Shown here piece after piece: positions 16,925-23,200 of a stretch of DNA of 38,163 nt. The translations under genes were made by a program, and so were the position numbers. The first letter of the stretch is position 1; every line of letters starts with the position of its first letter. Below the pieces are notes generated by a model. It did no database searches. It was not told the origin of the DNA and saw only the letters and a list, made by a program, of their open reading frames with translations. The stretch comes from an uncultured Bacilli bacterium (lineage in GTDB: Bacteria > Bacillota_I > Bacilli_A > RF39 > UBA660): positions 1-38,163 of the forward strand of contig CALVUM010000030.1 of assembly GCA_944363605.1 (NCBI GenBank), in the 5' to 3' direction.

Positions 16925-16932
16925 CAGTCACA

Positions 16933-16959
16933 CAATTTTGATGAATACTAGTATTCATT
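16933..16959 (+). repeat. Right 27-bp target-site duplication of the IS
   Basis: Identical to 15134-15160. Confidence 0.9.
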
Positions 16960-16963
16960 TTTT
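16941..16963 (+). terminator. Displaced terminator of the oxidoreductase gene
   Basis: The 18-bp palindrome ATGAATACTAGTATTCAT is followed by T6 only in this right copy. The left copy lost its T tract to the insertion, so the original terminator now sits 1.8 kb downstream of its gene. Confidence 0.75.
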
Positions 16964-17000
16964 CTTTTGTGGTATACTATTATATATGGAGTAGTGCAGT

Positions 17001-18443
17001 ATGGAAAAGAAGTTACAAATTGATAAAAGAGTTTTAGTGGGTTTATTGATTACTTTAGGAATACTTGTGATTTTTTTACTTGTCTATTTCTTTTTTATTC
17101 CAAGATTTCGTTTGAGTAATTTTTCGTCTAAAGTTACCATACCGTTAGAAGCAGAATTTGCTTTTAATGATGGAGATGTTTGTTATGGGACTTTTTTTCA
17201 TTGTGAAAAGGTCGAAGCAACAAGGAGTGGCGAAGTAGATACATCAAAGTTAGGAAGTTATACGGTTTTTTATAATTATGAGTATGAGTCTAAAACTTTT
17301 TTAAAAGAACAAATTGTAGAAGTTGTGGATACGGAAAGTCCGGTTATTTTGGTCAGTGGAGATGAACCTCTAACTTATTGTGCAAATCACAAGGGTTATG
17401 GATACGAGGTTACAGCACAGGATAATTATGATGGAGATCTTACGGAAAAGATTATCAGTTCGGTAGTTGGGGATCAACTTATTTTTGAAGTGGAAGATTC
17501 ATCTGGAAATAAAGCTACACTTTCTAAAAGAGCAATTTTGAAAGATGATATTGCTCCATCTATTACGTTAAATGGTGAAGAAAATGTTTTTATTCCTTTA
17601 AATGGTACTTATGTGGAAGCAAATGCTTCAGCTACAGATATGTGTGATGGGGATTTAACAACAAATATTACTGTGGAAGGAGTTGTCGATACTTCAGTAG
17701 CTGGCGAGTATCAATTAGTTTATAAGGTGGTGGATAGTAATCAAAATGAGGCATCAGTAACGCGACATGTCTATGTTTATGAATCTTCTGATTATCCTTC
17801 ATTAGAAGGAAAAAATATTTATTTAACTTTTGACGATGGACCAAGTGCATATACTTCGAAATTATTAGATATTTTGAAAAAATATAATGTTAAAGCGACT
17901 TTTTTTGTTACAGATCAAGGATTAACTAAAGGATATGATGATGTTTTAAAAAGAGCTTATGATGAGGGACACACTATAGCGCTTCATTCAAGTAGTCATA
18001 ATTATGGGTATATTTATTCTAGTGTGAATGCTTATTTTGATGATTTATCCGCAATTCAAGCCAAAGTGGAAAGGATAACAGGAGCGAAATCTACCATTGT
18101 CCGATTTCCAGGAGGAAGTTCGAATACTATAAGTAAAAATTATGATGCAGGATGTCATATTATGAGTAAGCTTACGAAGGCTGTGCAAGCAAAAGGATTT
18201 CGGTATTTTGATTGGAATGTTGACAGTAAAGACGCGGGTGGTGCAAAGACCGCTGGAGAGGTTGCTTCTAATGTGATTAATTCGTTAGGAAATCAACATA
18301 CTTACGTTGTTTTACAACATGATATTAAAGAATATAGTGTTGATGCTGTGGAAACGATTATTCAGTTTGGAATTTCTCATGGATACACATTTCAACCTTT
18401 AAAAATGGATAGTCCTCGAGTAGAGCATAGTGTAAATAATTAA
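17001..18443 (+). CDS. Membrane-anchored polysaccharide deacetylase with Ig-like domains
   Basis: A 480-residue protein. One N-terminal membrane anchor (about 13-33) is followed by beta-sandwich repeats of the DUF5011/Ig-like kind (about 40-255, with VTAQDNYDGDLTEKI and ASATDMCDGDLTTNI). The C-terminal NodB domain (about 270-470) shows all five catalytic motifs: TFDDGPS, HSSSH metal ligands, RFPGGS, DWNVD and LQHD. It should de-N-acetylate peptidoglycan or another surface glycan on the outside of the cell, which can lower lysozyme sensitivity. The start follows GGAG. A -10-like TATACT lies just upstream, after the displaced terminator. Confidence 0.92.
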   Translation: MEKKLQIDKRVLVGLLITLGILVIFLLVYFFFIPRFRLSNFSSKVTIPLEAEFAFNDGDVCYGTFFHCEKVEATRSGEVDTSKLGSYTVFYNYEYESKTFLKEQIVEVVDTESPVILVSGDEPLTYCANHKGYGYEVTAQDNYDGDLTEKIISSVVGDQLIFEVEDSSGNKATLSKRAILKDDIAPSITLNGEENVFIPLNGTYVEANASATDMCDGDLTTNITVEGVVDTSVAGEYQLVYKVVDSNQNEASVTRHVYVYESSDYPSLEGKNIYLTFDDGPSAYTSKLLDILKKYNVKATFFVTDQGLTKGYDDVLKRAYDEGHTIALHSSSHNYGYIYSSVNAYFDDLSAIQAKVERITGAKSTIVRFPGGSSNTISKNYDAGCHIMSKLTKAVQAKGFRYFDWNVDSKDAGGAKTAGEVASNVINSLGNQHTYVVLQHDIKEYSVDAVETIIQFGISHGYTFQPLKMDSPRVEHSVNN

Positions 18444-18471
18444 AAAAATCTAATAAATTTCTTTATTAGAT
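18442..18471 (-). terminator. Minus-strand intrinsic terminator
   Basis: ATCTAATAAA and TTTATTAGAT form a ten-pair stem with a four-base loop. On the minus strand a run of T (A at 18442-18448) follows. It overlaps the stop of the frameshifted gene. Confidence 0.75.
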
Positions 18472-18666
18472 TCGAAGCCATATTCTGTATAGGGAATATG
18501 GTTTTTATAATTTTCAATTATGATTTTTCTAGTATCGGCTAAATTTTCTGGAAGATCATCATATTTCTGTGTGATATCTTTTTTGAAGTAAAATGTATTC
18601 TGTATTCTTTTCCATTTTTGTTAGTATTAAGAAAACCGCACAGCGTAAAGTATGTCTTTTTTTCAT
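18450..18666 (-). pseudogene. Small unrecognised gene broken by two single-A losses
   Basis: An ATG directly follows the stop of the 63-residue gene (TAAATG). Three consecutive frames carry coherent protein: MKK, then KTYFTLCGFLNTNKNGKEYR through IHFTSKK, then DITQKYDDLPENLADTRKI and on to ESNKEIY. The switches occur at an A7 tract (18657-18663) and at an A6 tract (18579-18584). Adding one A to each would give one continuous 72-residue protein ending at the terminator. The second switch is within A-AAA-AAG, the classic -1 slippery heptamer. It may be decay, slippage-expressed, or sequence error. No family recognised. Confidence 0.55.
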
Positions 18667-18858
18667 TTAGTTTCTATTCATTATGGCAAGAACAACAATT
18701 AAAATAATAGCAACGAGTATTCCAAAAATTAATATTGTTAAAACATCTTCAGACATATATTGAAGAAAAAAATCACGAATAGAATTCCATAAATCTCCAA
18801 AAAAATCGGTAATTGGTCTAAAAAATTCTTGAATGTCTGTCCAAATTGATAAAATCAT
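18667..18858 (-). CDS. Small single-pass membrane protein, unrecognised
   Basis: Sixty-three residues. The aromatic, amphipathic N-terminal half (IWTDIQEFFRPITDFFGDL, then WNSIRDFF) is followed by one strong membrane helix (about 40-60, VLTILIFGILVAIILIVVLA). The stop abuts the ATG of the frameshifted small gene, so the two form a unit ending at the minus terminator. The ribosome site (GGAAAG) is rather distant. Function unknown. Confidence 0.6.
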   Translation of the reverse strand: MILSIWTDIQEFFRPITDFFGDLWNSIRDFFLQYMSEDVLTILIFGILVAIILIVVLAIMNRN

Positions 18859-18936
18859 TAAATCACTTACTTTCCTAAAAATATTATAATATATACTTGC
18901 AAAACTAGCAATAATTTGTTAAGATATTCGAGTAAT

Positions 18937-19013
18937 GGCGGAATTGGTGAAGTGGTTAACACACCGGATTGTGGCTCCGGCATGCATGGGTTCGACCCCC
19001 ATATTTCGCCCCA
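18937..19013 (+). tRNA. tRNA-His (GTG)
   Basis: The anticodon stem CCGGA/TCCGG encloses TTGTGGC with anticodon GTG. The acceptor pairs GCGGAAT with ATTTCGC. The extra 5' G (position -1) pairing with C73 is encoded, as expected for tRNA-His, and CCA is encoded. Confidence 0.95.
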
Positions 19014-19052
19014 TAGTGATTTTAGACGCACCTTTGTGCGTTAAATAAGTAA

Positions 19053-19088
19053 AAAAGTTCGTAATACTTGGTATTATGGACTTTTTTG
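19053..19088 (+). terminator. Intrinsic terminator after tRNA-His
   Basis: AAGTTCGTAATAC and GTATTATGGACTT form a long stem with a TTG loop, followed by a T run. A second hairpin (ACGCAC/GTGCGT) lies just upstream. Confidence 0.8.
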
Positions 19089-19232
19089 TAAAGATTTTGA
19101 ATTATAATGAATGTGTCAATAGAAATTTCGGAATTTTCTTTATGTAAAAAAAATTAAAGGTTAATAAAAGTAAATAAATTTTTTTAAAATTGATACTCTA
19201 AATGTAGGGAAATTATATTGAGGTGATAAGGA

Positions 19233-19700
19233 GTGGATAAGCCAGTAAGAAAAGCAGTTAGAACTTTTATCATGCAAAATGGTAAAGTTTTAGTTATTAA
19301 ATATTTAACTGAAAAAAATAAAAATTTTTATGATATACCTGGTGGAAAAATCGAAAAAGGTGAGACTAATTTTGATGCTTCGATTAGAGAATGTTTAGAA
19401 GAAACAGGTATTCAAATAATTAATCAAAAATATGTAGGTAATTTAATAATTGAATATCCAGACATGATATTTGATTTTGATATAATGGCTTGTAACCAAA
19501 TTAAAGGAGAACCCATTAATTTTGATGAGAATGAATCTATGTGGATAAAAATAGAAGATTTACTAAAAGAAAACAAAATATTTCCATGTATTGGAATTTT
19601 GAAACCTGACTATAAAAAATATTTAAAATATGGTAATTTTAAAATTAAATTTGTAGTTGCTAAAGATCATATTATTTTAAGAGAAGAAATAACTGATTAA
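19233..19700 (+). CDS. Nudix hydrolase
   Basis: A 155-residue protein starting at GTG, with AGGTGAT upstream. The Nudix box is complete: G-GKIEKGE, seven residues, then RECLEETGIQI, giving the metal-binding glutamates of the REUxEExGU signature. The fold surrounding it (AVRTFIMQNGKVLVIKY at the start) is the usual small MutT-like type. Substrate (nucleotide diphosphate derivative) cannot be predicted. It is on the edge of the defence region but shares no operon with the Fic gene, which lies 207 bases on after an AT-rich gap with no terminator I can recognise. Confidence 0.9.
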   Translation: MDKPVRKAVRTFIMQNGKVLVIKYLTEKNKNFYDIPGGKIEKGETNFDASIRECLEETGIQIINQKYVGNLIIEYPDMIFDFDIMACNQIKGEPINFDENESMWIKIEDLLKENKIFPCIGILKPDYKKYLKYGNFKIKFVVAKDHIILREEITD

Positions 19701-19907
19701 AGAATCAAACTGTAATGAATTCGGTAAATTATTTTAGAATTTTGTGGAAAAGAGATTTTAATAATTTTTTTTGAGTTTTTTCTTTTAAAATTAAATGATA
19801 CTAAGGTTACTACTTATTTTATGATAAAATATAAAAATTAATGTTTATTAAATAATAAATGAAAATAAAAATATATTATGCAATTTTTAGTTTAAGAGGT
19901 TTAGATT

Positions 19908-20744
19908 ATGGAAGAGAAACGATGGGATTCTAGTGTGAATGAATATGAAGAAATATATCAATCTAGTAGTTATAGAAAACAACTGGAATGGGATATGGCT
20001 ATAGGACTACAGCAGGTTGATAACTTGAAGCCTTCTAAATATTTAGAACAAATTAGTGAGAAAAATATTTTAGGAGAATTAACCCTAGAAGAAGTAGAAC
20101 AAAGTTTAAAAGAATATTATATTGAAAAAGAAAATCAAAAGGATATCAATTATAATGAACTAGAATGTGACTTTGTATCTATAAGAATTGTAGAATTGTT
20201 GAGTTTTGATAATTTTGATTTATCAGTCGATTATTTAAGATATATTCATAAATATTTATTTCAAGATGTTTATGAGTATGCAGGAGAGTTTCGAAAAATT
20301 AATTTTTCGAAACACGAAAAAATATTAAATAATGATTCTGTTGCTTACGGAGACTTTAAAACATTAACAGAATCATTAGAATATGATATTAGTTTAGAAA
20401 AAGAGAAAAATTATAAGGAAATGTCTATTGTAGAAGTAATTACAAATATTGCCGATTTTTCTTCTAGTATATGGCAAGTACATCCTTTTAGAGAAGGAAA
20501 TACTAGAACAACAGCAGTTTTTATAGAAAAATATTTAATAAGTTTAGGATATAATGTAGATAACTCATTGTTTAAAGATAAATCAGTATATTTTAGAAAT
20601 GCATTAGTTAGAAGTAATTACTTTAATAATTATTTAAATATTAAGGAAGATAAAAGTTATTTAATTAAATTTTTTGAAAATTTATTGTTAAGTAAAAGTA
20701 ATAATTTGAATTCTGAAGATTTAATTATGAAAGAATTCTTTTAG
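19908..20744 (+). CDS. Fic protein with an N-terminal VbhA-like antitoxin segment
   Basis: A 278-residue protein. The Fic core contains VHPFREGNTRTTAVF, an exact HPFx(D/E)GNxR motif with catalytic His, and the upstream YAGEFRKINFS flap region, so AMP (or other NMP) transfer to protein hydroxyls is expected. Residues about 27-72 (LEWDMAIGLQQVDNLKPS and on to LGELTLEEVEQSLKEYY) look like the VbhA antitoxin domain fused in front, making it self-inhibited. The inhibitory (S/T)xxxE(G/N) helix appears as LxxxDN (D38, N39), so the inhibitory Glu is Asp. No separate antitoxin gene is adjacent. The start has AAGAGG upstream. Its position next to CRISPR suggests a defence or stress role. Confidence 0.8.
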   Translation: MEEKRWDSSVNEYEEIYQSSSYRKQLEWDMAIGLQQVDNLKPSKYLEQISEKNILGELTLEEVEQSLKEYYIEKENQKDINYNELECDFVSIRIVELLSFDNFDLSVDYLRYIHKYLFQDVYEYAGEFRKINFSKHEKILNNDSVAYGDFKTLTESLEYDISLEKEKNYKEMSIVEVITNIADFSSSIWQVHPFREGNTRTTAVFIEKYLISLGYNVDNSLFKDKSVYFRNALVRSNYFNNYLNIKEDKSYLIKFFENLLLSKSNNLNSEDLIMKEFF

Positions 20745-21284
20745 AGGGTTTTATGTAAAATGGGTTTGGATTCAAATTAACTGCAACAAATTCTGATTCC
20801 ACTTCTTTAATGGATAAAATAGGAGTTGGCAAGAACAAATTGATTAGATAAGAGGAAAGTTACAACAAAAAAATATTAGTAGAGAAAACTTTTACTTGAA
20901 TAATCTAAATATTGTGAAAAGTTATTGAAACTAATTTTAATTTTAATTTGATTTTATAAAATTTTTGATTTACGAGTAAAAAAGTCAAGCTTCTCAAAGA
21001 TAGATTTTTTATGTTTTGAAATTGAAATTTGTTTTTTAAGATAAGATGTTTAAGTTTTTTTAGATAATTTTTAGTTAAAAATTTCCTAGTAGGCGCTAAT
21101 TTACTTTACAAAAGAAAACTAATTTAAAAGTAACTGTTATCTTGTTATATTATAATAAAAAAGTTTAATATCGTATTTTTTTAAATTTAATAGGATTTTT
21201 TGTAGAAGTGATTTCTGTATTTTGCAATATGTATGTGTGTATTAAAATTAATTTAATAATATTACTAAAACTATGTGCTATTTC
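20745..21284. other. AT-rich gap between the Fic gene and array 1
   Basis: I see no credible gene here. A short frame near 20765-20850 (GFKLTATNSDSTSLMDK and a few residues more) looks protein-like but has no start and is probably a remnant. The side next to the array is its distal, trailer end. Confidence 0.4.
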
Positions 21285-22043
21285 TTTTAGATTACACTAT
21301 GTTAAAATTCAAACCATTCCAGATACCTTTTTTGTAAATTTGACACCTATCTTTAAATTACACTATGTTAAAATTCAAACTTTGTCTACTTGTTTAATCA
21401 CCTTAGCTGAATTTGTCTTTAAATTACACTATGTTAAAATTCAAACCAAAAGCTTAATTGTTTCCATTTCTTTTTTCTTGATGTCTTTAAATTACACTAT
21501 GTTAAAATTCAAACCCACACGCTTTGCCAACCCCACCAGCATTTTTTTTACTTTAAATTACACTATGTTAAAATTCAAACTATTAATAATAATGAAATTG
21601 AAAATGAATTTACGAATCTTTAAATTACACTATGTTAAAATTCAAACCCATTTAATCGCACTTTTTATTGCAGAGAATGCCATCTTTAAATTACACTATG
21701 TTAAAATTCAAACTGAGCCTGCAGTGTTTTCTGCAGAGTTTAAATAATCCTTTAAATTACACTATGTTAAAATTCAAACAAGGCAAAGTCAATGTACTAT
21801 CAAAAACAAAATCCACTTTAAATTACACTATGTTAAAATTCAAACTTCTTCAAGAATCTTAGATGTTATTACATTTTAGAGCTTTAAATTACACTATGTT
21901 AAAATTCAAACTAAATACAAGTCAGCAATATTACAGTAGATATGAAACTTTAAATTACACTATGTTAAAATTCAAACATCAGGAAATATAAAGTGTAGGA
22001 TTTCACTAACACTCTTTAAATTACACTATGTTAAAATTCAAAC
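21285..22043 (-). CRISPR. CRISPR array 1: 12 repeats, 11 spacers, read leftward
   Basis: Repeats of 30 bp begin at 21285, 21351, 21417, 21485, 21551, 21618, 21684, 21750, 21816, 21882, 21948 and 22014, with spacers of 36-38 bp. In the direction set by the leader (minus strand) the repeat starts GTTTGAATTTTAACATAG and ends TGTAATTTAAAG, so the likely 8-nt crRNA handle is ATTTAAAG. The leftmost repeat has two changes, as expected for the old, leader-distal end. All 11 spacers appear different. Confidence 0.97.
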
Positions 22044-22183
22044 CCGAAAATTCACAACATTTCAATGAATTTTCATCTAAAATATATCATATAACTACAT
22101 AAAATTCCACAAAATTCTATAATCTATCTATAAATATCTGTCGATCCCCAGTACTTTTTGCAAGATTAACAGTCGACAGACTA
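22044..22183 (-). promoter_or_regulatory. Leader of array 1
   Basis: About 140 bp nearly identical, in inverted orientation, to 30289-30428. It includes an 8-bp inverted repeat TCTGTCGA (22137-22144) / TCGACAGA (22173-22180) placed exactly 93 bp from the first repeat, as in array 2. It should hold the array promoter and the adaptation signals. Confidence 0.85.
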
Positions 22184-22199
22184 GATTGAGTAGAGATTA

Positions 22200-22248
22200 G
22201 TTAGAACGTTTATGTTAGATGTTAATTGTTTTTGTTAGACGTCAATTG
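22200..22248 (+). repeat. Direct repeats upstream of the crRNA-like gene
   Basis: GTTAGATGTTAATTG (22214-22228) and GTTAGACGTCAATTG (22234-22248) differ at two bases and are 20 bp apart. A partial third copy (GTTAGAACGTT) starts at 22200. They lie just upstream of the extended -10 promoter and could be an operator. Confidence 0.5.
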
Positions 22249-22255
22249 AAAAATA

Positions 22256-22264
22256 TGATATACT
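22256..22264 (+). promoter_or_regulatory. Extended -10 promoter of the crRNA-like RNA
   Basis: TG-A-TATACT (22256-22264) matches an extended -10. The -35 is poor. Transcription would begin near 22271, inside the first degenerate repeat but before its hairpin. Confidence 0.55.
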
Positions 22265-22386
22265 TTTTTTGTCGTTGCATAGTGCAATTTAAATTCAATG
22301 TATAAAAAAAGATTTTTTTTATAATCATTACATAGTGTAATTTTTGTTTGATTAATTTCTCATAATTTTATTGAGAAATTTTTTTT
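22265..22386 (+). ncRNA. CreR-like crRNA analogue predicted to repress the cas promoter
   Basis: Repeat-like 1 (22265-22294) and repeat-like 2 (22318-22347) each match 21 of 30 positions of the CRISPR repeat. Both contain CATAGTG, and their stems are perfect (TTGCA-TAG-TGCAA and ATTACA-TAG-TGTAAT). Repeat 1 keeps seven of eight handle bases (ATTTAAAT); repeat 2 keeps the hairpin but not the handle, as expected for a single crRNA-like unit. The 23-nt spacer begins TCAATGTATAAAAAAAGAT. It matches the minus strand of the cas promoter at 16 of the first 19 positions, next to CCT. A terminator closes the unit. Known cas-regulating RNAs act this way with Cascade; the function here is inference. Confidence 0.75.
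22354..22386 (+). terminator. Terminator of the crRNA-like RNA
   Basis: AATTTCTCA (22354-22362) pairs perfectly with TGAGAAATT (22372-22380), followed by a T run to 22386. Confidence 0.9.
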
Positions 22387-22414
22387 ACAAATTTTTACAT
22401 ACAAATTTTTACTA

Positions 22415-22443
22415 TTGACAGTTTTTATGTTTTATTATATATT
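22415..22443 (+). promoter_or_regulatory. Promoter of the cas operon
   Basis: Perfect TTGACA (22415-22420), a 17-bp spacer, and TATATT (22438-22443). The start would be near 22450, with cas6 translation from 22466. Confidence 0.85.
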
Positions 22444-22448
22444 GAAGG
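22427..22448 (-). promoter_or_regulatory. Predicted target of the crRNA-like RNA, with CCT motif
   Basis: On the minus strand, CCT (22448-22446) is followed by TCAATATATAATAAAACAT (22445-22427). This matches the crRNA-like spacer except at positions 6, 12 and 17; beyond position 19 the match ends. The site covers the -10 of the cas promoter. Type I-B systems often use CCN-type PAMs. Confidence 0.65.
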
Positions 22449-22465
22449 TATGAAAGGAGTAAGCT

Positions 22466-23200
22466 ATGAAATTAGAAATTATATGGAAACTGGATGGATA
22501 CCTATTAAATAAAGATTATCGTTCAACTTTTTATTCTTTTTTTAAACAAATTTTGGATGAAGAAGATCATGAAAAGTATTTGGAATTATACGGAAAAAAA
22601 GATGCTAAGGTTAAAAGTTTTTGCTTTTCAATTAAATTAGATAATCCTCATTTTCATTCTGATGACGTTATGGTAAGTAGTGATGTTGTTAAAATGTATA
22701 TTCGAAGTTGTGATGAGATAGAACTTTATCAGTTTTATAATAGTTTTCTACAGGCATATAAGAGTCATAAGTTGTTTCCTATGCATATGAATCAAGCTAG
22801 GATAGTAGGTGTTAAGCTACTTCCATTAAGACCAGCTTCGGCTAAAACATTGTACGTTAAATTTTTAGCGCCGTTAGTGGTAAAAGAACATGATATAGAA
22901 ACAAATAGAACTACTTATTATACATATGAAGATGAAGCATTTTTTGATAATTTGAAAAGTGTAAGCAAAAATATTTCTGAAGTTTTAGGGTATACATTAG
23001 ACTTTGATGGTTTTGAAATAATTCCTGTAAATCCAGAAAAAACAGTTGTTTCTGTGTATAGCATTCAGATACCAGTTAGTATGGGAAGCTATATTTTAAA
23101 AGGAAATGAAGATTTGTTAAATTTCTTGTACAATAAAGGTATGGGATATTTAACGTCAAGTGGATTCGGGGTTTTTGAGATATTAGGAAAGGAGCAGTAA
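22466..23200 (+). CDS. cas6: Cas6 pre-crRNA endoribonuclease
   Basis: A 244-residue protein with the RAMP-type ferredoxin fold. The C-terminal glycine-rich loop GMGYLTSSGFGVFEI (about residues 225-239) is characteristic of Cas6. It cleaves at the base of each repeat hairpin to give crRNAs with an 8-nt 5' handle, and should also process the crRNA-like RNA just upstream. The start follows GAAAGGAG. Its TAA overlaps the ATG of cas8 by one base (TAATG). It is the first gene of the eight-gene cas operon, immediately behind the proposed self-targeted promoter. Confidence 0.93.
   Translation: MKLEIIWKLDGYLLNKDYRSTFYSFFKQILDEEDHEKYLELYGKKDAKVKSFCFSIKLDNPHFHSDDVMVSSDVVKMYIRSCDEIELYQFYNSFLQAYKSHKLFPMHMNQARIVGVKLLPLRPASAKTLYVKFLAPLVVKEHDIETNRTTYYTYEDEAFFDNLKSVSKNISEVLGYTLDFDGFEIIPVNPEKTVVSVYSIQIPVSMGSYILKGNEDLLNFLYNKGMGYLTSSGFGVFEILGKEQ

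Larger units (their letters stand above)
15161..16932 (-). mobile_element. IS1202-group (ISNCY) insertion sequence, 1772 bp
   Basis: The element begins TGTGA and ends TCACA, with imperfect inverted ends of about 26 bp, and is flanked by a perfect 27-bp duplication, the unusually long size known for IS1202. Each end carries three copies of an 18-bp motif (ATAAGTTAAAATGTCCTA), inverted between the ends. Spacing is about 35 and 52-57 bp on each side, nearly symmetrical. The single transposase gene is intact, so the element may be active. A terminator-like hairpin readable in the plus direction (15376-15412) and a perfect stem just after the transposase stop (15457-15471) could insulate it from outside transcription. 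Confidence 0.9.

Noticed and set aside
19233-20744. Nudix hydrolase plus Fic as a toxin-antitoxin operon
   Set aside because: They are 207 bases apart, with no overlap, and the Fic protein appears to carry its own inhibitory segment.
20765-20850. Protein-like frame GFKLTATNSDSTSLMDK
   Set aside because: No start codon, ribosome site or family resemblance; too short to call even as a pseudogene.
21208-21862. Two plus-strand ORFs of 179 and 64 codons with a repeated LNYTMLKFK-like sequence
   Set aside because: They are translations of the CRISPR repeats of array 1, which happen to contain no stop in these frames.
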